In this document: in pieces, positions 43,309 to 51,396 of the stretch
Position numbering within the stretch: position 1 is the first letter of the stretch
Layout of the letters: the number at the start of each line of letters is the position of its first letter
Assembly: GCA_018365995.1 (NCBI GenBank)
Contig: JAGZIY010000005.1
Span: 44,255 to 108,254 of the forward strand
DNA from: Butyricicoccus pullicaecorum
GTDB taxonomy: Bacteria > Bacillota > Clostridia > Oscillospirales > Butyricicoccaceae
Reading direction: 5' to 3'
Length of the DNA: 64,000 nt
Program-made: the position numbers and the translations under genes
Notes under the pieces: model-generated
Told to the model about the DNA's origin: nothing
The model's input: the letters and a program-made list of their open reading frames with translations, nothing else
Database searches by the model: none

Positions 43309-43875
43309 TTATTGATATGGAAGATAATCTGACGGATAATCCAAATCTGCAAATAATTCTGCACTTTGCTGCGGAACAAAGCAAGTTTCGTCTAAGTGCT
43401 TCCGATATACCTGTCTCCCCCCCTGTTCTCCAGTCAATGCTGCCAGCGCCTGACGAAATCGAATCGGGAAAATACAGGGGCTGCTCGGTTTTTCCTTGAC
43501 GCAGGGAACAATAATTTGATTCTTGTCTCTGAATAGACCATATAGCTTCTCTATAATTTCCCGGGAGATAAAAGGCTGGTCCGCATTCAAAAACATGATT
43601 CCCTGCGTGTCTGCACGCACAGCACGTGCACCCGCTGCCACCGAATATCCCATGCCCAACGCAGCGTCCGGCGATGGAACCACACGAAATCCATGCTGCA
43701 CCGCATACCGCGCAATCTGCTCCCGATTGGTCACAACCAATCGTTCTGCAAAGGGAATATCACTGACACAGGACAGGACATGTACAAAAACGGGCTTTCC
43801 CGCTAAGAGCAAAGACAGCTTGTCTGCACCCATACGAGTTGACAGCCCTGCCGCCATCACAACCGCTGTAATCAA
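43309..43875 (-). CDS. MocA/YgfJ-like molybdenum cofactor nucleotidyltransferase
   Basis: 188 residues, NTP-transferase (MobA-like) fold: VVMAAGLSTRMGADKLSLLLAGKPVFVHVL at the N-terminus binds the nucleotide, and MFLNADQPFIS holds the metal-binding Asp. In selenium-dependent hydroxylase clusters the homologue (YgfJ/MocA) is thought to add CMP to molybdopterin so that the xanthine dehydrogenase-type enzyme receives the right cofactor. Last gene of the minus-strand selenium operon, 28 bp after the DUF3343 gene. Confidence 0.9.
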   Translation of the reverse strand: MITAVVMAAGLSTRMGADKLSLLLAGKPVFVHVLSCVSDIPFAERLVVTNREQIARYAVQHGFRVVPSPDAALGMGYSVAAGARAVRADTQGIMFLNADQPFISREIIEKLYGLFRDKNQIIVPCVKEKPSSPCIFPIRFRQALAALTGEQGGRQVYRKHLDETCFVPQQSAELFADLDYPSDYLPYQ

Positions 43876-43903
43876 ATCCTCTTCCTCACGTTTTTCAAAA
43901 TCT

Positions 43904-44143
43904 TTAAATCACAAGTTCATAGATATCCTGTACTGCAATCCCCTTCTGTATGAGCAGCCTTCGCAAATCGTCTCCGCTCTCCGGCGGCGCACTCCATGCC
44001 AGCCCACAGCCCGCCGTGATTTCACGCGGTATAGGAATAAGCCGTCCGGACAGCTTCATTTCGCGCGCCAAGGATTCAGTTTGCATGGCTGCGGTCGTTG
44101 TGCGAAACGTAATGACAATACGCGCTTCCTTCTTTCTCAGCAT
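43904..44143 (-). CDS. DUF3343 putative Se/S carrier protein
   Basis: 79 residues, small single domain: IVITFRTTTAAMQTESLAREMKLSGRLIPIPREITAGCGLAWSAPP. The conserved Cys in AGCGLAW is the candidate sulfur/selenium-binding residue. DUF3343 proteins co-occur with YedF, SelD and YqeB and are predicted carriers of selenium or sulfur. It overlaps the upstream desulfurase gene by seven bases, so the two are co-translated and may be direct partners. Confidence 0.87.
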   Translation of the reverse strand: MLRKKEARIVITFRTTTAAMQTESLAREMKLSGRLIPIPREITAGCGLAWSAPPESGDDLRRLLIQKGIAVQDIYELVI

Positions 44144-45270
44144 GACATAACAAGCTCCCGCACAGCGCGAATGGCGGTGTCAACTTCCTCTTCTGTATTG
44201 AAATAAGAGAACGAGAAGCGCACAAGGCTATCGGTACCCAGTGCATCGTGCATCAGTGGTGCACAGTGTGCGCCCGCCCGCGTACAGATCCCATACTTCT
44301 CCGCAAGCATATCTGACACAACACCGGCGTCCTCTCCATCTATATTCATGGCAACAATCGCGGTACGAAGTGCCGCATCCCAATCTCCATAAATCGTCAC
44401 ACCGGACAGCCCTGAAATTCCTGTATAAAACCGCTGCGCCAGCATGTCCTCCCGCTTATGAATCTCATGCAAGCCAACACGATGAATAAACTCCAATCCC
44501 GCAGACAGACCTGCAATCCCATGCACGTTGAGTGTGCCTGCCTCCAAGGCTTCCGGATATTCAAACGGCTGATATCTGCCAAAGCTATCGATCCCACTGC
44601 CTCCCACCTTGAGCGGGCGAACGAAAACCTCGGGCGCAACACAAAGTCCACCCGTTCCCTGTGGTCCAAACAATCCCTTGTGTCCGCTGAAGCACAGAAC
44701 AGAAATCCCCTGCCATGCCATATCAATCTCCAATGTGCCTGCTGATTGCGCAGCATCTACCACAAATAACAATCCATGTCCACGGCAAAAGGCACCAATC
44801 TGTTCCAGATCCAGCACATTTCCAGTCACATTGGAAGCATGTGTACAGACAACCGCTTTGGTATTGGGACGCAGCGCCGTTTCAAAATCACGCAGGCAGA
44901 TACGCCCTTGCGCATCTGTTGGCAAAATCGTGAGTTGTGCACCCATTTCCTCCAGATAGTAGAGCGGACGCAGCACCGAATTGTGCTCGAGTGCAGTTGT
45001 AATAATATGATCTTCCGGATCGAGTAAACCAAAAATCGCCGTATTAAGCGCTTCTGTTGCATTATGTGTAAAGCAAACCCTCGTCGGGTCGGATACCCTA
45101 AATAAATTTGCAATTTGCTCCCGACAGTGCAAAACAGTACGCGCTGCTGCAAGCGCCGGCGGATATGCCCCACGTCCAACTGAACTCATTGTTTCAAGAG
45201 CTTCTTTCATAGCCAACGGTACAGTATCCGGTTTCAAAAAAGAAGTCGCTGCTGCATCAAAATAAATCAC
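44137..45270 (-). CDS. class V aminotransferase, SufS/CsdB-like cysteine desulfurase
   Basis: 377 residues from the GTG at 45270, which overlaps the YqeB stop (GTGA) and follows AAAGGGGGA; an in-frame ATG at 45303 lies before this ribosome site. PLP fold: YFDAAATSFLKP, HNATEALNTAIFG, TALEHNSVLRPL, VVDAAQSAG and the PLP lysine in CFSGHKGLFGPQGTGGL. The Cys-bearing loop near the end is CTRAGAHCAPL. In this setting it probably liberates sulfur or selenium from (seleno)cysteine for SelD and the hydroxylase cofactor; known for the family, inferred here. Confidence 0.9.
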   Translation of the reverse strand: MIYFDAAATSFLKPDTVPLAMKEALETMSSVGRGAYPPALAAARTVLHCREQIANLFRVSDPTRVCFTHNATEALNTAIFGLLDPEDHIITTALEHNSVLRPLYYLEEMGAQLTILPTDAQGRICLRDFETALRPNTKAVVCTHASNVTGNVLDLEQIGAFCRGHGLLFVVDAAQSAGTLEIDMAWQGISVLCFSGHKGLFGPQGTGGLCVAPEVFVRPLKVGGSGIDSFGRYQPFEYPEALEAGTLNVHGIAGLSAGLEFIHRVGLHEIHKREDMLAQRFYTGISGLSGVTIYGDWDAALRTAIVAMNIDGEDAGVVSDMLAEKYGICTRAGAHCAPLMHDALGTDSLVRFSFSYFNTEEEVDTAIRAVRELVMSC

Positions 45271-46100
45271 GATAGAGTGATCCCCCTTTGTTTTGCAAGC
45301 CATAACATTGCTTCGACTACACCACCCGCAATGCTACGAGCCTTATCCGATATTGTGTTACAGTTTTCCTTTTGCTCTATTCTTGGATCAATATCTGCGA
45401 TTTTCAGTCCTCTCAGCACAGGATATCCGGTACGAATAAGTCCACGCAGAACACCATCTAAGGTTGCAGCTACTGGGGTATCCCCCACATAGGCAATGAT
45501 TTGTCCGCGCTGTACCGTGCTGCCAATCTTAATTGACACACCGTTTTTGTCTTGAGCACACCGAAGTGTTCCATCCGTCGGCGCATGTATCACACGCTCT
45601 GCTCCATAGCCGCCAATCAGTCCCGGTACACCGGTATTGCGCAATGCCGTTCCTGTATAGAATACCCGTCCCAAATTGTGTCCGCGCATGGTTTCAATTA
45701 CTGCGTCCACATCCTGCCCCGCTGTAAATCCCGGACCCAGACCAATGGTAATCGGCGCCATATTACGATGGGTTCCCAAATTACGCTTTGCCAAAATTGC
45801 ATCTACAACAACCGCTGGCACAAGGTCTGCAATACAGACCGCCTGCGTATCCACAAGCAAAGGGACTTCTCCGCTGCGCCAGACATCCTCTGCTTGTGAC
45901 ACATTTGCAATCCGGCGGCAAGTGACGCCCTCCACCGTAGCCGTTCCATCATACACCGCTTCAGACAAAGCGACCTGACGGCGAATCGCAGAAGGCTGGT
46001 CACACTCCATTGCCAAAACGCGAAATCCGCAATTTACCAGACGCACGATTGTACCTGTTGCCAAATCTCCTGCTCCACGCACTGCAATCCATGGGGTCAT
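45267..46100 (-). CDS. yqeB: selenium-dependent molybdenum hydroxylase system protein YqeB (EF2563 family)
   Basis: 277 residues. N-terminal Rossmann-like VRGAGDLATGTIVRLVNCGFRVLAMEC, then a core with TIGLGPGFTAGQDVDAVIETMRGHNLGRVFYTG and HAPTDGTLRC, and a C-terminal barrel-like part (GSTVQRGQIIAYVGDTPVAA). YqeB is diagnostic of labile-selenium hydroxylases and is found with YqeC and SelD in their genomes. It overlaps yedF (ATGA) and the desulfurase (GTGA), in the middle of a tightly packed operon. Confidence 0.93.
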   Translation of the reverse strand: MTPWIAVRGAGDLATGTIVRLVNCGFRVLAMECDQPSAIRRQVALSEAVYDGTATVEGVTCRRIANVSQAEDVWRSGEVPLLVDTQAVCIADLVPAVVVDAILAKRNLGTHRNMAPITIGLGPGFTAGQDVDAVIETMRGHNLGRVFYTGTALRNTGVPGLIGGYGAERVIHAPTDGTLRCAQDKNGVSIKIGSTVQRGQIIAYVGDTPVAATLDGVLRGLIRTGYPVLRGLKIADIDPRIEQKENCNTISDKARSIAGGVVEAMLWLAKQRGITLS

Positions 46101-46744
46101 GGACGAATCACCCTCCCTGCCTCCATCAAAATCTCAGCAATGGTATACATATTGGTGACCGCTCCAACCGCCAACGCATCTGTCAGCCCATAATGACTGA
46201 GACAGGTTCCACAGGTTAAAATCTCTGCACCATTTGCCTGCAAAACCTTGAGGTCTTCAACGGTATCCGCTCCCTCGGCAGAAAGCTTCGCACCGCCATT
46301 ATACAGAAGAACGGTATCCGGCGCTGTGTCAAGCTGTGTGAGTGCATATACAAATCCCTTCATCAGAGCTGCACCCAACGCATCGTCCCCTGTTCCCATA
46401 GAGTTGGAGGAAAGTACCACAACTGTCTTTCCCTTTGAACCCTTTGAGGAAAACGGTATCGGCTCTAATGCCGGTAAAGTCTGCTCCAATGCTTTTGCAG
46501 CGTCCCCCATCACAGCAGATAGTACATCACTGCTGATAGACTGAATCAAAATACGAAATCCACCTTCTATCTCGCTGGATTCCGCATAGAATCCCATTTG
46601 CTGCGCCATTTTTTCTACATTCTGTCGTGCAATTTCATTATCAACCATGGTGATTACAGGGGTGCCCTGTTCCTGAATTGCTTTTTTCGTTTCGATTACA
46701 GGCTGTGGACACGTCTTTCCACGTGCATCTACAATTGTTGCCAT
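46097..46744 (-). CDS. yedF: YedF, TusA-DsrE type selenium metabolism protein
   Basis: 215 residues, two domains: an N-terminal TusA domain with TCPQPVIETKKAI (C12 the likely carrier Cys) and a C-terminal DsrE-like domain (VVLSSNSMGTGDDALGAALMKGFVYALTQ) with AEILTCGTCLSHYGL carrying two further Cys. YedF is predicted to relay sulfur/selenium between the desulfurase and the SelD-dependent pathway. Located between selD and yqeB in the same operon. Confidence 0.93.
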   Translation of the reverse strand: MATIVDARGKTCPQPVIETKKAIQEQGTPVITMVDNEIARQNVEKMAQQMGFYAESSEIEGGFRILIQSISSDVLSAVMGDAAKALEQTLPALEPIPFSSKGSKGKTVVVLSSNSMGTGDDALGAALMKGFVYALTQLDTAPDTVLLYNGGAKLSAEGADTVEDLKVLQANGAEILTCGTCLSHYGLTDALAVGAVTNMYTIAEILMEAGRVIRP

Positions 46745-46787
46745 CGCTTTCTCCTTTTCTTATTCTATCGGCAAGTGTACTCTATTT

Positions 46788-47810
46788 TTAAGCATCTGCA
46801 ATAATTTCCACATCCATTCGAGGAATCAGTTCTCCAATCCTTGCGCAAGGCAATCCGTCTTTCTCAAGTTCTCTTACAAATTCATCTGCACAGTCTGCAT
46901 CCATGGCAAAGAGCAGTCCGCCAGAGGTCTGAGGGTCAAACAAAAGCTCCTCCTCTGCAAAAGACAGTCCATGTATTCGAAGCCGTTCCCGTGCAAAATT
47001 TCGGTTTCGTTGTGCTGCTGCAGTCAAATAAAACTCCTCCGCATAGCTAAGCGCCTCAGGAATTTTTGGCAGGCTATGCACATAGAGCCGTGCGGATAGG
47101 TCGGAACGCAGCATTTCATGCAAATGTCCCACAAGTCCAAATCCGGTCACATCGGTGCAGGCATGTACCGGATAGCGATCTGCAAGTACCGCAGCCGCTT
47201 GATTGAGCGTCACCATAGAACGCACCGCAAGTTCCATTGCCTGCGCAGAAGCCGCCCCCATACGCGCCGCTGTACACACGAGTCCCACGCCCAAAGGCTT
47301 GGTCAATACCAGTGCATCTCCGACCTTTCCCGTATGATTGGCGCGAATGTGTGTTGGGTGTACCGTACCTGTGACAGACAGCCCATATTTGACCTCGCTA
47401 TCTGCAATCGAGTGTCCTCCCACAAGCGATCCACCCGCTTCGATCACCTTTTCATTGCCGCCCCTCAGAATTTCTCCTAAAATATTCAAATCCATCTGCT
47501 CAGGAAAGCATACAATATTAAGCGCAGTTCGTACCTGCCCGCCCATTGCATAGATATCACTGAGGGCATTGGCTGCCGCAATCTGTCCAAAAATATAGGG
47601 ATCCTCCACCATTGGTGGAAAAAAATCCACGGTCTGTACAATTGCCAAATCCTCTGTCAGCTGATACACGGCAGCATCATCACTGGATTCTGTTCCAATC
47701 AGAAGAGCCGGATCTGTCGGGCGCGGCAAACAAGACAGTACCCGTTCCAGTGCCGCTGGACCAAGCTTTGCTGTACAGCCGCCTCCACGGCAAAACGGAA
47801 TGGATTCCAT
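46788..47810 (-). CDS. selD: selenide, water dikinase (selenophosphate synthase)
   Basis: 340 residues from the ATG at 47810, with GGAGG about eight bases upstream inside the end of the preceding gene. SelD makes selenophosphate from selenide and ATP. The N-terminal catalytic loop CRGGGCTAKLGP keeps C12 and K15, which align with the catalytic Cys and Lys of E. coli SelD; the second Cys of the usual GCGCK is Ala. GTESSDDAAVYQL, TVDFFPPMV, GGHSIADSEVKYGL and ACTDVTGFGLVGHLHEML follow. Cys form, not selenocysteine. No selA, selB or selC occurs in this window. Confidence 0.96.
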   Translation of the reverse strand: MESIPFCRGGGCTAKLGPAALERVLSCLPRPTDPALLIGTESSDDAAVYQLTEDLAIVQTVDFFPPMVEDPYIFGQIAAANALSDIYAMGGQVRTALNIVCFPEQMDLNILGEILRGGNEKVIEAGGSLVGGHSIADSEVKYGLSVTGTVHPTHIRANHTGKVGDALVLTKPLGVGLVCTAARMGAASAQAMELAVRSMVTLNQAAAVLADRYPVHACTDVTGFGLVGHLHEMLRSDLSARLYVHSLPKIPEALSYAEEFYLTAAAQRNRNFARERLRIHGLSFAEEELLFDPQTSGGLLFAMDADCADEFVRELEKDGLPCARIGELIPRMDVEIIADA

Positions 47811-47814
47811 TGTT

Positions 47815-48168
47815 TCACACCTCCTCAAAATACTCCTTCACCAAGATGTTGAGTGCAATTTCTGCTTGCTGTTCAAATGCACGATACTTTTTCAAAATGG
47901 ATTGACCAAATGCTGTCAACACTGCACCGCCGCCATGCACACCACCAATTTTTCGCTCAATGAGCGCTTTTCCCCATTGTGCCTCGCTGTTTTTTACGAT
48001 TTTCCAAGCCTTATTATAACTCATATTCATTTCCGCAGCGCTACGGCGCAGAGAACCATGTTCCATGATTCCCTCCAGCAATTGGGCAATCCCGGGACCA
48101 AATACCTTCTCCTCTCCATAGGTTAGGCGCAATGTTGTATTCACCGCAATCGACTTCTCCATATCCAT
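47815..48168 (-). CDS. ModE-type winged-helix regulator
   Basis: 117 residues: TYGEEKVFGPGIAQLLEGIMEHGSLRRSAAEMNMSYNKAWKIVKNSEAQWGKALIERKIGGVHGGGAVLTAFGQSIL is the ModE N-terminal DNA-binding domain. The molybdate-binding (MOP) domains of full ModE are absent. Start at 48168; ATG at 48162 is an alternative with better spacing to GAGG. First gene of the selenium operon, its end reaching within five bases of selD. It could tie expression to molybdenum or another signal. Confidence 0.88.
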   Translation of the reverse strand: MDMEKSIAVNTTLRLTYGEEKVFGPGIAQLLEGIMEHGSLRRSAAEMNMSYNKAWKIVKNSEAQWGKALIERKIGGVHGGGAVLTAFGQSILKKYRAFEQQAEIALNILVKEYFEEV

Positions 48169-48209
48169 CGTCCTCTTTACCTCTGAAACATCGGGGTTTT
48201 AATCAATTC

Positions 48210-48238
48210 ATTATATCTTTCCAAACGCAGTATTCCAA
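48210..48238 (-). promoter_or_regulatory. promoter of the modE-like-selD operon
   Basis: Minus strand: TTGGAA (48233-48238), 17-bp spacer, TATAAT (48210-48215), 42 bp before the first start codon. Confidence 0.75.
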
Positions 48239-48370
48239 AGATATCCTCATAAAAATTCAATATTTTGGTTTCTCCTATACATTTTTTCATTGTATCATTC
48301 CCACAAAAGAAAAGCAACTATCGTTTGTATTTTTGACGCTTAATTGCACAAAAACTACCTTTCCAAAAGA

Positions 48371-48398
48371 AAAAATCCGCCTCTCAGGCGGATTTTTC
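48371..48398 (-). terminator. terminator of the Sel1-repeat gene
   Basis: Arms AAAAATCCGCC (48371-48381) and GGCGGATTTTT (48387-48397), loop TCTCA; T-rich tract on the minus strand. Confidence 0.9.
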
Positions 48399-51086
48399 TC
48401 ACTCTGCTTTGTTTGCTGCGTCTGTTTGTTCTTTTAGCTTCTGATCTCGTTCTGCCTCCAGCTCTGCAATCCTCGAAAGCATTGTCTTGGCAGGCTGTGA
48501 GCCACCCTCAGCCGCCTGCATCATCCAGTTTTTTGCCTCTACCAGATTGCGTGCAACACCATCTCCATTCCAGTAGAGTGCACCCACATGATACTGTGCT
48601 GGCACATGCCCCGCCTCAGCAGATTTGAGTGCCCACTCAAATTCCTTTGTAAGATCCTTTTGGACGCCCTGTCCTGTATGATACATCTGTGCCAAATGGA
48701 AACCAGCAGGGGCAAAGCCAGACTTTGCAGCCTGTTCATACAACTCTGCCGCCTTTCCGAGATCAGTCTGCCCCCCAATGCCATTTACATACATATAGGC
48801 AAGGTTCATCATAGATTCCGCATTATTATGTGCAACACCCTGTTCGAACCATTTACGAGCCTGTTCGTCGTCCTTCTGCACATGCTCGCCCTTTGCATAG
48901 CAGAGTCCAAGTACACCTGCTGCCGCACCATTTCCACTATTTGCAGAAATTTCCAGCATCCGCAGTGCAGCCTTTTCATCCTGCTCCACGCCATCACCAT
49001 CAAGCAAGCGCATGCCGCTATACAAAAGTCCCTCTGGTGTTGCACCACGCACGGTATCTCTGCGCGTTTCCAAAGTCTTAAGCAAGGATTCTGCTCGCTT
49101 ATCTCCTGCTTCTTTCGACTTTTCTGCCCACTGACATGCCTTTTCCAGACAAGCAACTACCTGTTCCGGTTCACGCATACCTTGGGTTTTTCTCCACTCC
49201 AAGAGTGCCATTTCACGCATTGCATTGGCATTACCGCCCTCTGCCAGCGGACGCAGCAGCTCGTCTGCCTTTTTCAGGTCTCCCAAATTGCCCTCTGCGT
49301 CTCGATAAGCCATGCCTAGATACATAGCACCCTGATTTTCACCCTGCTCATACGCCTTGCGATACCAGTCCATTGCAGTTTCCATATTTTTTTCTACGGT
49401 TTTGCCTTCCTCATAGGCAACACCCAAGAGAATCATGGCACGGGCATTACCTGCCTCTGCCGCCTTTCTATAATAAGAAATTGCCTTTGGCAGATCCTTT
49501 TCTGTGCACATTCCGGTTTCATTTGCCATGCCCAAAAACAGCATTGCACGGGTGCTGCCCTGCTCCGCTGCCTTTGTGTACCATTCAACGGCCTTTCGTG
49601 GGTCAACCGCTACGTCACCCTCGCCCTTTTCATAATACTGTCCCAGCGCCGCAGTTGCCTCTGCGATGCCTTCCTCTGCGCACTGCTCATAAAGTTCTCG
49701 TGCCTTCTGATGATCGCCCGCCTTTTCTGCCTCAACCGCTTCTACAAAGCGTTCTTTTCCTCCACCCTGCATGCGAATGAGATCAAACAGCATTTTTCGC
49801 GCCGTTTCCACGCCCTGCTCCGCGGACTTTTCCAGCCATGTCCGTGCACGGGTCAGCATCTCAGACTGCATTTCTGCATTGAGATCCCGAGCGCGCTCCA
49901 AGTACCACAGTCCCAGTTCATACTGTGCCTGTGCATATCCTTGCTCCGCCGCTGCCGTATACCAATGCACTGCTGCAACCGGATCCTGCTCACAGCCAAA
50001 CCCGCGGCGATATGCAGATGCAAGCAGCAGCTGTGCACGGGCATTGCCCTGCTGTGCAGACTTTTGATACCAGTCAAATGCCTGATCAGGACGTGGCTCA
50101 AATTCACCTTCTCCTCCATTTTCACACAGAACACCCGCCGAGCACTGTGCCCGCGCATGTCCCAGTTCTGCACCCTTGGTATACCAGCGCAGTGCCTTCT
50201 GGTAATCCTTCCGAACGCCTTCTCCATTTTCATAGCACAAACCTAGATTGAAGGCTGCTGCTGCCGAGCCAGCGCCCGCTGCCTGACGAAACAGGAAGGC
50301 TGCATTTTGAAAATCACCCTTTTTATAGGCTTCGACGCCCTGCATCATCCACTCATCTCGTTCGCTTTCCTGCAAATTATCAATGAGCTGCTGCGCCTTT
50401 TCATGTCCCTGCTCTGCGGCTGCCTTTGCAAGCGGCAGCGCCTTATCAAAATCACGGGCAATCAAGTCACCCTTGCTATAAAGAAGTGCCAGATTGAACT
50501 GTGCAGAAGCATCTCCCAGATCCGCTGCCTTTTGCAGCCATTCTGCTGCTTTTTCCCCATTTGGTTCAAATCCCAAGCCCTTAATGTATAGGGTTGCAAT
50601 AAACAGCATTGCACGGGGATATCCCAGCTTTGCCGCTGAAACGGCACAATCAAAGCTGCGCTGCAAGGAGCGCTCTACTCCCTTGCCTGCAAAGAACAGC
50701 TGACCGAACTCAAAAATAGCTTCTGGTAGTCCGCCCTTTGCCGCATCACCCAATGCCTGCAAAGCGGTACTATAATCTCCGCGTTCACGTGCTGCAATGC
50801 CCTTTTCATAAAGAGCATTTGCCTCTTCTTCCGGAATGGTCAATGTATACTGTGGATATTCTGACTCCACAGCTGTCTCTTCCACGGGTTCAAACATTGC
50901 CCGGATCTCTGCAATCTTGGCTTCTGCCTCATCATGTCCCAGTTCTTTTGCCTGCTCCAACAGGTCGATTGCTTTCTCGTACGCCTGTGCCTCTACCGCA
51001 TCAAGCGCATCTTCAAAAAGCACCTTGGCTTGTTTTATGCGTTTTTTCTGTTTTCTTTCTTCCGAATTACCAAAGGGCCATATCAT
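48399..51086 (-). CDS. large Sel1-like repeat (TPR) protein
   Basis: 895 residues made of about twenty Sel1-like repeats (A..WY.KAAEQG.A.AQ..LG..Y..G.GV..D pattern) from about residue 40 to the end. No signal peptide, membrane helix or catalytic domain; cytosolic scaffold is the simplest reading. The N-terminal ~80 residues (WPFGNSEERKQKKRIKQAK) are charged and less regular; the tail (AELEAERDQKLKEQTDAANKAE) is helical and charged. Sel1 solenoids mediate protein-protein contacts in diverse pathways. Monocistronic with its own promoter and terminator, between the selenium operon and the NCS2 permease. Confidence 0.93.
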   Translation of the reverse strand: MIWPFGNSEERKQKKRIKQAKVLFEDALDAVEAQAYEKAIDLLEQAKELGHDEAEAKIAEIRAMFEPVEETAVESEYPQYTLTIPEEEANALYEKGIAARERGDYSTALQALGDAAKGGLPEAIFEFGQLFFAGKGVERSLQRSFDCAVSAAKLGYPRAMLFIATLYIKGLGFEPNGEKAAEWLQKAADLGDASAQFNLALLYSKGDLIARDFDKALPLAKAAAEQGHEKAQQLIDNLQESERDEWMMQGVEAYKKGDFQNAAFLFRQAAGAGSAAAAFNLGLCYENGEGVRKDYQKALRWYTKGAELGHARAQCSAGVLCENGGEGEFEPRPDQAFDWYQKSAQQGNARAQLLLASAYRRGFGCEQDPVAAVHWYTAAAEQGYAQAQYELGLWYLERARDLNAEMQSEMLTRARTWLEKSAEQGVETARKMLFDLIRMQGGGKERFVEAVEAEKAGDHQKARELYEQCAEEGIAEATAALGQYYEKGEGDVAVDPRKAVEWYTKAAEQGSTRAMLFLGMANETGMCTEKDLPKAISYYRKAAEAGNARAMILLGVAYEEGKTVEKNMETAMDWYRKAYEQGENQGAMYLGMAYRDAEGNLGDLKKADELLRPLAEGGNANAMREMALLEWRKTQGMREPEQVVACLEKACQWAEKSKEAGDKRAESLLKTLETRRDTVRGATPEGLLYSGMRLLDGDGVEQDEKAALRMLEISANSGNGAAAGVLGLCYAKGEHVQKDDEQARKWFEQGVAHNNAESMMNLAYMYVNGIGGQTDLGKAAELYEQAAKSGFAPAGFHLAQMYHTGQGVQKDLTKEFEWALKSAEAGHVPAQYHVGALYWNGDGVARNLVEAKNWMMQAAEGGSQPAKTMLSRIAELEAERDQKLKEQTDAANKAE

Positions 51087-51133
51087 TTTTTCGTCCTCCT
51101 CATAGCGGAAACCAAAATCCGCTTCTGTTTATC

Positions 51134-51162
51134 ATTTTACCACAAAGCCACCTTTTTCACAA
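51134..51162 (-). promoter_or_regulatory. promoter of the Sel1-repeat gene
   Basis: Minus strand: TTGTGA (51157-51162), 17-bp spacer, TAAAAT (51134-51139). Confidence 0.6.
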
Positions 51163-51301
51163 GAAAAGCAAGTCGCTTTTTTCAAGATTACACATTATAA
51201 TTTTACAATTTCCCCGACATTCCATCGTAAAATATCCTTTTACGTCTTTAAGCACACCGTTGGATTTCGCAGGCAAGTATTTGGTGTGTTTATAGTTTTT
51301 C

Positions 51302-51366
51302 TTGTAACCTCGTGCACTTTCTTGTATATTTAATGTATCTGACATTGATGTAAAAACTTTTACATC
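51302..51366 (+). promoter_or_regulatory. promoter and palindromic operator of the NCS2 permease gene
   Basis: TTGTAA (51302-51307), 17-bp spacer, TATATT (51325-51330). Starting about ten bases after the expected transcription start is a perfect inverted repeat: GATGTAAAA (51347-51355), AC, TTTTACATC (51358-51366). The location suits a repressor site. I see no purine riboswitch in 51087-51396. Confidence 0.65.
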
Positions 51367-51396
51367 TAAAAGAATCATAGTTAAGAGGTGGCTATT

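Noticed and set aside
46788..47828. Selenocysteine form of SelD
   Set aside because: The catalytic position is an ordinary Cys codon and no in-frame TGA is present.
51087..51396. Purine riboswitch before the NCS2 permease
   Set aside because: The conserved core elements of the purine aptamer are missing; a palindromic operator is seen instead.
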